A stretch of DNA of 42,216 bases. Origin: an uncultured Clostridia bacterium. GTDB lineage: Bacteria; Bacillota; Clostridia; TANB77; CAG-508. Below, one piece after another: positions 1-8,606 of this stretch (the stretch's first letter is position 1; each line of letters begins with the position of its first letter). The notes beneath the pieces are model-generated. The model did no database searches and was not told where the DNA came from. It saw nothing but the letters and a program-made list of their open reading frames with translations. A program made the position numbers and the translations under genes. The DNA lies in assembly GCA_947631335.1 (NCBI GenBank), contig CANRKZ010000006.1, forward strand, positions 1 through 42,216. Direction: 5' to 3'.

Positions 1-44
1 AATGCAATTAGCGTAATACCTTGGTTTTTTCTTAATTTCTCCAT
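1..44 (-). CDS. Prepilin-type protein, N-terminal fragment (runs off left edge)
   Basis: Only the first 14 codons lie inside the window. They read MEKLRKNQGITLIA and then leave the edge. This is the short basic leader plus the G-I-T-L-I-A start of a type IV prepilin-like protein, in which a prepilin peptidase cuts after the glycine and the following hydrophobic stretch forms the membrane helix and assembly core. A purine-rich stretch (AGGGAAGAGAG) lies just upstream of the ATG. The gene is divergent from the XRE regulator that starts at 231, and two operator-like palindromes lie between them. The family call rests on the leader only; the type of pilin or pseudopilin cannot be told. Confidence 0.6.
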   Translation of the reverse strand, partial: MEKLRKNQGITLIA

Positions 45-96
45 ATTCTCTCTTCCCTTCTTTTGTTATTATTCCTTTTATTTTGGAAACGTATAC

Positions 97-112
97 ATGA
101 CATTTTTGTCAT
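97..112. promoter_or_regulatory. Operator-like palindrome 1
   Basis: Perfect inverted repeat ATGACA-TTTT-TGTCAT in the divergent region between the prepilin start and the XRE gene. A near-identical copy lies 61 bp to the right. It could be the binding site of the adjacent XRE protein; this is inference from position and symmetry. Confidence 0.5.
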
Positions 113-157
113 ATTTATATTATTTTATATTTTTATATTTTTTTCGTCAATAGTTTT

Positions 158-173
158 ATGACAAAAATGTCGT
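158..173. promoter_or_regulatory. Operator-like palindrome 2, overlapping the XRE -35 position
   Basis: ATGACA-AAAA-TGTCGT has the same arms as the palindrome at 97-112, with one mismatch. Its right half (168-173) sits 17 bp upstream of the TATAAT at 191-196, where the -35 of the XRE gene would be. A protein bound here should block that promoter, as expected for autorepression. Confidence 0.5.
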
Positions 174-190
174 TTTATTTTAACTTTCAG

Positions 191-196
191 TATAAT
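191..196 (+). promoter_or_regulatory. -10 element for the XRE gene
   Basis: TATAAT lies 35 bp before the ATG at 231, with GGAGG at 220-224. The -35 match is poor (TGTCGT at 168-173), so the promoter may be weak or need help. Confidence 0.5.
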
Positions 197-230
197 AAAA
201 TATTTTAAATGTTAATAATGGAGGTTAAAC

Positions 231-419
231 ATGATAAAAGAACATCGATTAGAAAACAACTTATCACAAGAAGAACTTGCAGAAGAAATCGGTATTAGCT
301 GGCGACATTTACAAAGACTAGAACATAATGAAGAAAACACTAGAATTTCTACTTTTAAAAAAATAATAAAGGCTCTTGAAATTCCAGATGATGAAATTTT
401 AAGATTTATAAAAAAATAA
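231..419 (+). CDS. Small XRE-family helix-turn-helix regulator
   Basis: A 62-residue protein that is essentially a single Cro/CI-type HTH domain: a first helix (about residues 2-9), then SQEELAEEIGISWRHLQRLE forming the helix-turn-helix with its recognition helix, then two closing helices. No sensor or oligomerisation domain is present, so it should bind DNA as a small dimer. GGAGG lies 6 nt before the ATG. Two copies of an ATGACA-N4-TGTCRT palindrome lie upstream, and one overlaps its likely -35, which suggests it represses itself and perhaps the divergent prepilin gene. It converges on the calcium ATPase gene across a shared terminator. The fold is clear; the target is inferred. Confidence 0.85.
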   Translation: MIKEHRLENNLSQEELAEEIGISWRHLQRLEHNEENTRISTFKKIIKALEIPDDEILRFIKK

Positions 420-449
420 CCAAGGAAAATCCCTGGCATTATATTTTTT
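420..449. terminator. Bidirectional terminator between XRE gene and P-type ATPase
   Basis: Stem CCAAGG/CCCTGG around AAAAT at 420-436. T-rich tracts flank it on both sides (443-449 on the plus strand, and the run of A before 420 for minus-strand transcripts), so it can serve both convergent genes. Confidence 0.6.
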
Positions 450-3040
450 GTTTTTCTATATAAATTACTTTTCCAAATTTTATTTCATTTACTTTTTTCT
501 GTACTTCCATAATTGGTATTGGAAGTATAGATATTCCTAATGTTATTATCCATTGTGTTTGATTTAAAGGAACCAGTTTAAAGATTTCTGCAAATGTTGG
601 TACAATTACAACTATTGTTTGTATAAATACTCCTAATATAAAACTTGCTATCAGGAATTTATTTTCTAAAATTCGTGTTTTGAAAATAGATTGTTCACTT
701 TTTATATTAAAGCTGTGGACAAGTTCTAACACTCCAATTGTAATAAAAGCCATTGTTCTTCCTACTTCAATTCCATAATATTTATTACCTATACTAAATG
801 CTACTAACGTAAGCATTCCAATCATAATTCCCTCTACTATAATTTTATTCCATAATCCATCTGCAAAAATTCCTTTTCTACGGCTGATTGGTTTTCGCTT
901 CATAATATCTTTTTCGGGAGGTTCTAACCCTATTGCAATAGCTGGAAGAGAATCTGTTACTAAATTAACCCATAATAGTTGAATAGCTAGAAGAGGAGAT
1001 TTGAATCCTAATATTAGTCCCATAAAAATCGTTACAATTTCTCCTATATTAGTGGCAATTAAAAAATGAATTGCTTTTCGAATATTATCATAAATATTTC
1101 TTCCTTGTTTTACTGCTTTTACTATTGTTACAAAATTATCATCTGTTAAAATCATATCCGATGCATTTTTAGCAACATCAGTTCCATTTTTTCCCATAGC
1201 AATTCCAATATCTGCATTTTTTAGAGCAGGGCTATCATTTACTCCATCTCCTGTCATAGCAACGACTGCTCCTGTACTTTGCCATGCTTTTACAATTCTT
1301 ACTTTATGTTCTGGTGTCACTCTAGCAAATACTGCATAATCAGCTATTTCCTTTTCTAATTTATTTTGTGGTATTTTATCTAGTTCTTGTCCTGTTATTG
1401 CTTTGTCATATGAACCTAATATATTTAAATCTTTAGCAATTGCTGTTGCTGTTGCGATGTGATCTCCTGTTATCATAACTGTTTTTATACCAGCTCGCCT
1501 GCAAGTCCTTACCGCTTCCTTTACTCCTTCTCTTGGTGGATCCATCATTCCAATTAATCCGTACAAAATTTAAATTATTCTCGATATTTATCGTATCTAT
1601 TTTAGACGGTAATTTCGCTACATCTTTGTATGCCACTGCTATTACCCTCAATGCCTTCTTTGCCATTTTTAAGTTTTCCTTTTGAATCTTTTGTCTTTCT
1701 CCAATAGATATTTGGCATCTATTTAACAAAACATCTGGTGCTCCTTTGGTAATAATTCGATACTGATTTCCTAATTTATGAATCGTTGTCATCATTTTTC
1801 GAGTAGAATCAAAAGGTATTTCACTTACTCTTGGCATTTGGTGATACAACTCTGTTTTGTTTTTATTGTTTTTTAATCCATTTTGTACTAAAGCTATTTC
1901 TGTTGGATCTCCTTTTACCTCTATTTTTCTATCTTGATATAATATATCACAATCTGTACACATAATAGAAAGTTCTGTAGCAAATTCTGGCTTTTTTGAA
2001 TTAATTTCTACAACTGTCATTTTATTTTGTGTTAATGTACCTGTTTTGTCTGAACAGATTACTTTACTACTTCCTAATGTTTCTACTGCAGGTAATTTTC
2101 TTATAATACTATTATTTTTTGCCATTTTGGTTACACCAATTGATAACATAATTGTAACAATCGCAGGTAATCCTTCTGGAATTGCTGCTACTGCTAATCC
2201 TACCGAAGTCATAAACATTTCCATTGGTTCGATATTCTTAATAATTCCAATTATAAATATAACAAGACATATTGCTAAGCATACAATTCCTAATGCTTTT
2301 CCTACTTGACCTAGTTTCTTTTGAATTGGTGTTTCTGGTGCTTCTTCTTGAATAATCATATTAGCAATTTTTCCAACTTTCGTATCCATTCCTATATTTG
2401 TAACTACTGCTTTTGCATGTCCATTTACAACGATACTTGCCATAAATGCCATGTTTAATTGATCTCCTAATGAAGTCTCTTTTTTACATATTATACCCGA
2501 ATCTTTTAAAACTGGTTCTGTTTCTCCTGTTAGACTCGATTCTTCTACTTTTAGATTATAACTTTCTAGTAATCTACAATCTGCAGGTACATAATTTCCT
2601 GCTTCTAAGATAATAATGTCTCCTGGTACTAATTCTTCTGCATTTATTTCACTTGTCACATTTTCTCTTATTGTCTTTGCTTTTAGAGGTGTCATTTCTT
2701 TCAATGCCTCAATTGATTTCTCTGCTTTAGCTTCCTGAATGACTCCCATAATTGCATTTAAAATAACAATTGCTATTATGATAATAGAATCAATATAATC
2801 ATTCTCCCCTTGTATATAAGAAATTATTGCTGATATAATAGAAGCTATAATTAAAATAATAATCATAAAATCATTAAACTGTTTTATAAATTTTACAAGT
2901 AAAGTTTCTTTTGGTTTATCTTGTAATTTATTCTTACCATATTTTTGCTTTCTTAGATATATATCTTCTTTATTTAATCCATTTTTTCTATTGCTATTAA
3001 GAGCTTTTAATACCTCTTCTTTTCTTAATGTTTCCCACAT
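439..3040 (-). CDS. Calcium-type P-type ATPase (P2A/PMCA-like), with a +1 shift at CGG
   Basis: An ion-pumping ATPase of about 866 residues once the reading frame is joined at 1561. Visible parts in order: cation-transporter N-terminal domain (residues 1-55), two membrane helices, actuator loop with TGET (171-174), PEGL in M4 (288-291), phosphorylation motif DKTGT with D331, nucleotide domain, TGDGVND hinge (about 596-602), then the C-terminal helices. The upstream frame reads to CGG at 1561-1559 (codon 494). The family sequence (V-G-L-I-G-M-M-D-P-P-R) continues only if one C is skipped and GGA is read as Gly494. Without the shift, about 40 unrelated residues follow. Length and motifs are otherwise normal. 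Calcium is the likely substrate from overall similarity; other cations cannot be excluded. AGGAG precedes the ATG. Confidence 0.9.
1559..1561 (-). other. CGG +1 frameshift site in the P-type ATPase
   Basis: Frame-0 context is TTT GTA CGG ATT. Skipping the C at 1561 gives GTA GGA TTA ATT, restoring the conserved V-G-L-I-G-M of this family. Confidence 0.85.
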
Positions 3041-3204
3041 ACTTTTATCTCCTTTGTACTTTATTGAAATTTAAGGCATTCCTTTCTCTAAGTATTTCTC
3101 TTTCTTCCGTTTTTCTTGTCCTATTTCATTGTATGTGGCTTGTACTTTATTTATGACTAATAGTAGTTAGATTTTTTATAATTCTATCTTTACAGTGGAA
3201 AAAT

Positions 3205-3233
3205 TTGTAATTTGTGTGATTTTTTGTTATAAT
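3205..3233 (+). promoter_or_regulatory. Promoter of the triple Spo0A-domain gene
   Basis: TTGTAA (3205-3210), 17 bp spacer, TATAAT (3228-3233). The position puts transcription start near 3240 and rules out upstream start codons for the gene. The leader then begins with a small hairpin, AAGCG/CGCTT at 3242-3259. Confidence 0.65.
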
Positions 3234-3287
3234 ATTATTGCAAGCGTATCTTTTCGCTTAGTATTTATTGAAAGGGGTATGAGTCAA

Positions 3288-4367
3288 ATGACATATACCA
3301 AAAAGCAACAGACTTTGAATGAATCACTCCCACAGAAAGAAAAAAAGGAAGACCATGAATTTATTGCAACAATTTCATCAGTACTTTCCACTCTAGGCAT
3401 CCCTTTAAGTTTAAAAGGGTACTGTTATTTATGGAAAGCAGTTATGTTTGTTATAGAGGAACCAGAATTGATCCACTCTTTAACAACCAAGTTGTATCCC
3501 AAGATTGCAGAATATTATAAAACAACTAACGTTGAGCGATCAATAAAATATGCTATTGGAGTAAGTTTTTCAAATATTTCTCCTGATGTATTTGATTCTT
3601 ATTTTGGAAATATAATTGACACAGATAAGAAGAAAATTACTATTGGTGAATTTATTGCAACTATCTATGAACAAATAATGCTTCAACAAAAGGAAGAAGA
3701 AAAAGATGTTGAATTCATTCAAGTTTCAACAAAACTTCGCCAACTTGCTATACCTCCACATTTAAAAGGATATACTTATTTACGGCAAGCATTACTTTTC
3801 GTTCTTCAAGAACCTGAATTGATTCACTCTTTAACAACCAAGTTGTATCCCAAGATTGCAGAGCATTATAAAACAACTGATAGTAAAGTTGAGCGAGTAA
3901 TGAAACATGCTATTCAAGCAGGATTATCACGTGTTCCTACTAATATACTTCGTTCTCATTTTAAATATACAATGAATTCAACGTCTATTGGTGAATTCAT
4001 TGCAACTCTCTATAATGAAATTATGCTTCAGCAAAAAGAAGGGGAAGAAAATGCCAAACTGGTTCAAATTTCATCAGAACTTCGCAAACTTGGTTTACCT
4101 GAACACTTTATAGGATACACTTATTTACAACAGGCACTTATTTTTGTTATTAAAGAACCTTCTTTGTTAAACTCTTTAACAACTAAATTGTATTCGAAGG
4201 TTGCAAAGCATTATAAAACAACAGTAGTAAATGTTATTCGCACAATCAATCACGCTATTGAAATAGCATTTTTACGTTCTAATCTTGGTATCAATGATTC
4301 TTTCAAAAGGAAACTTTCTAATGGGGAAGTCATTACGATTGTATACAATCGTATAGAACAAAGTTGA
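3288..4367 (+). CDS. Protein of three tandem Spo0A C-terminal DNA-binding domains
   Basis: 359 residues, with the start chosen at the ATG 10 nt after AAAGGGG and downstream of a good promoter. The protein consists of three successive copies of the Spo0A effector domain (about residues 24-130, 140-246, 254-357). Each has the family order L-G-I-P-x-x-L-K-G-Y-x-Y-L, then L-x-x-S-L-T-T-K-L-Y-x-K-[IV]-A-x-x-Y-K-T-T as the first helix of the HTH, V-x-R-x-[IM]-x-x-A-I as the recognition helix, and I-G-E-F-I-A-T at the end. There is no receiver domain, so control by phosphorelay through this protein is not expected. Copy 1 lacks two residues in the HTH turn; copy 3 is most diverged. Ordinary Spo0A carries one such domain after a receiver. 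Codon 166 is CGG (3783-3785) and is read in frame, unlike the shift sites elsewhere. Role unknown; it could bind arrays of 0A-like boxes or act as a competitor of Spo0A. Confidence 0.85.
   Translation: MTYTKKQQTLNESLPQKEKKEDHEFIATISSVLSTLGIPLSLKGYCYLWKAVMFVIEEPELIHSLTTKLYPKIAEYYKTTNVERSIKYAIGVSFSNISPDVFDSYFGNIIDTDKKKITIGEFIATIYEQIMLQQKEEEKDVEFIQVSTKLRQLAIPPHLKGYTYLRQALLFVLQEPELIHSLTTKLYPKIAEHYKTTDSKVERVMKHAIQAGLSRVPTNILRSHFKYTMNSTSIGEFIATLYNEIMLQQKEGEENAKLVQISSELRKLGLPEHFIGYTYLQQALIFVIKEPSLLNSLTTKLYSKVAKHYKTTVVNVIRTINHAIEIAFLRSNLGINDSFKRKLSNGEVITIVYNRIEQS
3462..3527 (+). repeat. Near-identical 66-bp segment, copy 1 (copy 2 at 3813-3878)
   Basis: The segment coding for the helix before the HTH and its first helix is nearly identical at DNA level in domains 1 and 2 (about five differences in 66 bp, offset exactly 351 bp), while the flanks have diverged much more. 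Confidence 0.8.
3813..3878 (+). repeat. Near-identical 66-bp segment, copy 2
   Basis: Partner of 3462-3527 within the triple Spo0A-domain gene. The local identity suggests recent duplication or gene conversion. Confidence 0.8.
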
Positions 4368-4373
4368 ATTGCT

Positions 4374-4405
4374 TTAAAGGAGAGGTTATATAACCTCTCC
4401 TTTAA
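4374..4405. terminator. Perfect 32-bp palindrome between convergent genes
   Basis: Sixteen-bp arms (TTAAAGGAGAGGTTAT and its complement) without a loop to speak of, between the ends of the triple Spo0A-domain gene and smc. It is probably a bidirectional terminator, although the T tract after it is weak. Confidence 0.6.
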
Positions 4406-4456
4406 CATTCATTCTTTAAAATCTTTTGTTGTTATTTAATACTTTATCTTCCTTAA

Positions 4457-7400
4457 CTATTTCAATTTCATAGACAATAGTTTAGATATACCATTTTCCT
4501 CCATTGTTACACCATATACCGTGTCTGCTGCCTCCATTGTGCCCTTTCTATGTGTAATCACTAAGAACTGTGTATCTTTAGTAAATTTCTTTAAGTATTC
4601 CGCAAATCGATATACATTTACATCATCTAAAGCTGCTTCTATTTCATCTAGTACACAAAAAGGTGCTGGATTTATTTTTAAGATAGCAAATAGTAATGCA
4701 ATAGCTGTAAATGCTTTTTCTCCTCCTGATAGCAACATCATGTTTTGAAGTTTTTTTCCTGGCGGTTGTACATGAATATCAATTCCGCATTCTAATATAT
4801 TATCTTCATCTTCTAGTTTTAAAGAAGCATTTCCTCCTCCAAAAAGTTCTCTAAATACTTCTGTAAAGTTTTTATTAATGATTTCGAATTGTGTTTTAAA
4901 TTGCTCTTTCATTGTATTTGTCATGTCATTTATAATTTTTCTTAATTTTGCCATTGTATCTTCTAAATCCACTCTTTGTTCACACATAAAATCATATCTT
5001 TCTTTTATTGCTTTATATTCTTCAATGGAATCTACATTAACACTTCCTATTTCTTTTAAATCTTTTCTTAAATGATTTACTTTGTTTTGTGTTAATACAA
5101 TATTATCTGGTTTTTTATATTCTTTAGCTGCATTAGGAGTTAATTCATATTCTTCCCACATTTTATTGATAACACTATGAATATCTTCTTCTAATTTTGT
5201 TTTCCTTACATCAATTTTAACAATTTGTGCTTTTAAATCTTCAATAAGCTTAAATTTATCTGTAATTTCATCTTCTTGTCTTGCTAATTTTTCGTTTTTC
5301 TCTATTCTTTGTTTCTTTAATTTTTCTATCTTTGACCCACTATTTTTTACTTCTTCTTTTATGGTTTCAATTTTATCTTGTATTTCTGTAATTGATGTTG
5401 TTAAATTAAAATTATCTTGTTTGATTTCTTCTATTTTATTTTGTTTATTTAGAATCGTTTTCTTATTATTTTCTATTTCTAAATGAATTCTTTCTTGTAT
5501 TTCTTCTATTGACATTTCACTTTCATCAAAAGATGAAACCGATATTTTTAAATTTGTTATATCAAAATTTAAATCATCTATATACTTTTGATCATCTTTA
5601 TTCAAATCTGCAAATTCACGAATCTTTTGCATTAAGATTTCTATCTCTTCTATTAAATCTGTAATTTCTACTTGAATATTTTGCTTATTTTTAACTGTTT
5701 GTTCCTTTTCTTTTTCAATCGTAGTTTGTTCTTCTTTTAGATGGTTTAATCTGTTTTCCATTTTAACAATATTTTCTTCTATTAGAACTAACTTTTGTTT
5801 TTCTGTTGCGTAAGTAATATCAATTTCTTGTAGCTCTTTTTCAAAACTTGTCACACCTTCTAAAGTATCTTCCTTTGATTTTACATATTCTTGTTTTTCT
5901 TTTTCTAGTTTTTCAATTTTTTGCTTTAGTTTCTGAATCTCTTTTTCTAATTTTTCAATTTCTCTTCCTCTACCTAAAATATTTACTGTTTTCTTAGATA
6001 CAGAACCACCCGTAATAGTTCCAGACGGATTAATTACATCTCCTTCTACGGTTATAATTCGAAAAGAATATCCATTCTGTTTAGCTACTTTTATAGCTGT
6101 TTCCATATTATCAACAATAATTGTTCTACCTAACAAATTCAATACAATTTGTTCATATTTTTTACTAAATCGGATTAAATCTGATGCAATTCCAATAATA
6201 CCTTTTTCATTTCCTTTTATTTTATCTATCTTTTTTCCTTTAACAGAAGTAATTGGTAAAAAAGATGCTCTTCCTAGGTTATTTTTTCTTAAATGTTCAA
6301 CTAATTTTTTAGCATCCTCTTCTGTCTCTGTTACTATGTTTTGCAAGCTTGCACCTAAACACATTTCAATCGCTGTTTGATATTGTTCTGGTACTTCAAT
6401 AATGTTCGCTAGAACACCATGCATTCCTTTTCCTAATTCTCTCATGTTTTCGCAATCTCTCAAAAGCGATTTTACACTCTTTATATAACCCTCTTTTTCT
6501 TTCTCTGTTTCTATTAAAAATTTTAATTTGGATTCTTTAATTCTCTTTTCATTCTGATTATTATTTATATTAGTCTCATATGTTTTGATCTGCTTTTCTA
6601 CTTCTTCTCTTTTCTGATTGATTTGTTGTAAATTTGTAATAAGCTTATTTCTTTTTCGTTCAATTTCAAAAAAGCTTTTTGCAATCTCATCTTTTTGAAG
6701 TCTTGTACTATCCAAATCGGAAATATATACTGAAATTTCATTCCTTATTTGTTTTTGCCTCTTTTCATAATTTTCAAAATTAATGTCTTGTGTTTTTATA
6801 TCTGATTGTAACTCATATTTTTTATCCGTATTTTCTTCTACTTTTGCTTTATATCCCTGTATTTCTAATTCTTTTGCTGATAATTTTTTTGTAATTTTAG
6901 CTAATTCTTCTTCTTTTGTTTTTAATTCCTTTTCAAATTTTTCTTTATTTTGTTTTAAATTTTCTTTCTTCTGCTGTTTATGTTCCATTTCTTGTTGTAG
7001 TTCTTCTATTCTTTTTTTAGTTTCTTCTATTTCTGTTTCATATCTTTTGCTATTTTCTTTATTGTTTGAGATTCTAGTATTCGCCACATTGATATCTGCA
7101 TTTAGTATTTCGATTTCTTTTTGGCTTTCAAATCCTAAATTTGACATTTCTTCTATTTTTAAAGTAATATCATCTATTTCTGATTTTAACTCTTCTTTTA
7201 ATGCTTTAATTCTTTCTAATCTGCCTTCTTCTTGATTACATTGATCTTTATATATTTCTTCATCTTTTACAATTTCTTCTAAACTTGCCTTATATTTTTC
7301 AATGTTATAAATAAATAAACCAACCTCAATATTTTTTAATTCTTCTCGTAAATTTAAATATTTTTTTGCCTTTTCCGCTTGCATTTTTAGTGGTTCAATA

Positions 7401-8002
7401 TTGGTTTCTATCTCTGCTAAAATATCATTGATTCTAAGTAAATTTAATTTCGTACGTTCTAGTTTTTTTTCAGATTCTTGTTTCCTAGCTCTATATTTTA
7501 CAATTCCTGCTGCCTCTTCAAAAATATTTCTTCTATCTTCCGATTTGTTACTCAAAATTTCATCTATTTTTCCTTGTCCTATAATAGAATATCCATCTTT
7601 TCCAATTCCTGTATCCATAAATAATTCTAATACGTCTTTTAATCTACATGGTACCTTATTAATATAATATCCTGTTTCACCACTTCTATATATTTTTCTT
7701 GTAACAGTTACTTCTGTATATTCAATTGGAAGCCCCCCGTCTGAATTGTCAAATATCAAAGAAGCCTCCGCAAATCCTAGAGACTTTCTATTTTGTGTTC
7801 CAGCAAATATAATATCTAAAGATTTAGCTCCTCTTAGCGATTTCATACTTTGCTCTCCTAATACCCATCTAATACTATCTGATATATTACTTTTTCCTGA
7901 TCCATTTGGTCCAATTACACTTGTAATTCCGGGCATAAACTCTAATACCGTTTTATCGGCAAAGGATTTAAATCCTTGTAATTCTAGTCTTTTTAAATAC
8001 AT
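4457..8002 (-). CDS. smc: Chromosome segregation protein SMC
   Basis: Full-length bacterial SMC, 1181 residues. The N-terminal head has Walker A GPNGSGKS (31-38). A long coiled coil rich in E, K and Q leads to a hinge (about 510-660, with a glycine-rich N-P-S-G-T-I-T-G-G segment). A second coiled coil leads to the C-terminal head with the signature LLSGGEKAFTA (from about 1090) and Walker B CVLDEIEAALDD. It dimerises at the hinge and, with ScpA and ScpB, condenses and aligns newly replicated chromosome arms. AAAGGTGATAATAA precedes the ATG. In many Firmicutes smc follows rnc directly; here rnc lies about 30 kb away, so the usual cluster is split. About a dozen CGG triplets occur here out of frame, and I saw none in frame. 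Confidence 0.97.
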   Translation of the reverse strand: MYLKRLELQGFKSFADKTVLEFMPGITSVIGPNGSGKSNISDSIRWVLGEQSMKSLRGAKSLDIIFAGTQNRKSLGFAEASLIFDNSDGGLPIEYTEVTVTRKIYRSGETGYYINKVPCRLKDVLELFMDTGIGKDGYSIIGQGKIDEILSNKSEDRRNIFEEAAGIVKYRARKQESEKKLERTKLNLLRINDILAEIETNIEPLKMQAEKAKKYLNLREELKNIEVGLFIYNIEKYKASLEEIVKDEEIYKDQCNQEEGRLERIKALKEELKSEIDDITLKIEEMSNLGFESQKEIEILNADINVANTRISNNKENSKRYETEIEETKKRIEELQQEMEHKQQKKENLKQNKEKFEKELKTKEEELAKITKKLSAKELEIQGYKAKVEENTDKKYELQSDIKTQDINFENYEKRQKQIRNEISVYISDLDSTRLQKDEIAKSFFEIERKRNKLITNLQQINQKREEVEKQIKTYETNINNNQNEKRIKESKLKFLIETEKEKEGYIKSVKSLLRDCENMRELGKGMHGVLANIIEVPEQYQTAIEMCLGASLQNIVTETEEDAKKLVEHLRKNNLGRASFLPITSVKGKKIDKIKGNEKGIIGIASDLIRFSKKYEQIVLNLLGRTIIVDNMETAIKVAKQNGYSFRIITVEGDVINPSGTITGGSVSKKTVNILGRGREIEKLEKEIQKLKQKIEKLEKEKQEYVKSKEDTLEGVTSFEKELQEIDITYATEKQKLVLIEENIVKMENRLNHLKEEQTTIEKEKEQTVKNKQNIQVEITDLIEEIEILMQKIREFADLNKDDQKYIDDLNFDITNLKISVSSFDESEMSIEEIQERIHLEIENNKKTILNKQNKIEEIKQDNFNLTTSITEIQDKIETIKEEVKNSGSKIEKLKKQRIEKNEKLARQEDEITDKFKLIEDLKAQIVKIDVRKTKLEEDIHSVINKMWEEYELTPNAAKEYKKPDNIVLTQNKVNHLRKDLKEIGSVNVDSIEEYKAIKERYDFMCEQRVDLEDTMAKLRKIINDMTNTMKEQFKTQFEIINKNFTEVFRELFGGGNASLKLEDEDNILECGIDIHVQPPGKKLQNMMLLSGGEKAFTAIALLFAILKINPAPFCVLDEIEAALDDVNVYRFAEYLKKFTKDTQFLVITHRKGTMEAADTVYGVTMEENGISKLLSMKLK

Positions 8003-8089
8003 TTATTATCACCTTTATTATTTGTTTTCGTCATTAAATGTAGTTTATACTATTTTTTTGTTTTTGTAAAGCAAACCATTTGTATTTTT

Positions 8090-8437
8090 CTATATGAATT
8101 TTATTCCTGATACTATCTTAGCAATATTATAGATTAGTTTTTGTTTCTCTACTGTACATTGTGATAGCAATTCTTGAAATTCCCTATTTAAATAATTACT
8201 CGATTTTGTTGTTGTTCCTGAAATTAATTGTTCTATAGGAGTATTTAAGGCTATTGCTATTTGTGAAAGCCTTTTTAAATTCACTTGTGAACTCCCTCTT
8301 TCTACTCTACTAATATAGACAGTTGCTACATCAATCACTTCTCCTAACTTTTCTTGTGACCATCCTAATTTTTTTCTAGCTTCTCTTATTCTTTTTCCTA
8401 TTAATTTATAATCAACATTTGCTTCTATTATTTCCAT
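8090..8437 (-). CDS. XRE-family helix-turn-helix regulator with C-terminal extension
   Basis: 115 residues. Residues 11-70 form a Cro/CI-type HTH (IGKRIREARKKLGWSQEKLG, then V-Y-I-S-R-V-E-R-G as recognition helix and turn). A roughly 45-residue tail, probably helical, could mediate dimerisation. AAGGAGG stands 7 nt before the ATG. The domain plan resembles SinR-type and small phage-type repressors, but nothing shows which. It is placed between smc and an ABC importer on the same strand and has its own promoter (8459-8487). Target unknown. Confidence 0.85.
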   Translation of the reverse strand: MEIIEANVDYKLIGKRIREARKKLGWSQEKLGEVIDVATVYISRVERGSSQVNLKRLSQIAIALNTPIEQLISGTTTKSSNYLNREFQELLSQCTVEKQKLIYNIAKIVSGIKFI

Positions 8438-8458
8438 TTTTGTCCCTCCTTATAGGTA

Positions 8459-8487
8459 AATTTAACATTATGGGTTTCATTTGTCAA
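8459..8487 (-). promoter_or_regulatory. Promoter of the XRE gene at 8437
   Basis: On the minus strand TTGACA (8487-8482), 17 bp, TAAATT (8464-8459), followed by AAGGAGG and the ATG. Confidence 0.55.
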
Positions 8488-8578
8488 AATCTGTTTTGCT
8501 TTATATGTAAATATTTATTCATGAATTCTCTCTTTTTCTCTTACTTTTTTCCTTATTCTATCTTTTTTATTTTTAAAA

Positions 8579-8606
8579 AAAGAATTAAGGAATTCCCTAA
8601 TTCTTT
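8579..8606 (-). terminator. Terminator overlapping the end of the substrate-binding protein gene
   Basis: In the minus-strand RNA, AAAGAAUUAGGG pairs with CCUUAAUUCUUU around AAUU, followed by a U run. The stem contains the stop codon at 8597-8599. Confidence 0.75.

Noticed and set aside
3195..3287. Longer N-terminus for the triple Spo0A-domain protein
   Set aside because: That stretch contains the promoter -35 and -10, and the ATG at 3279 is only one base from the ribosome binding site.
8480..8490. TTTGTCAAAAT, a second full match to the Spo0A box
   Set aside because: On the minus strand it contains TTGACA at the right distance from TAAATT and the XRE start; it is explained as an ordinary -35 element.
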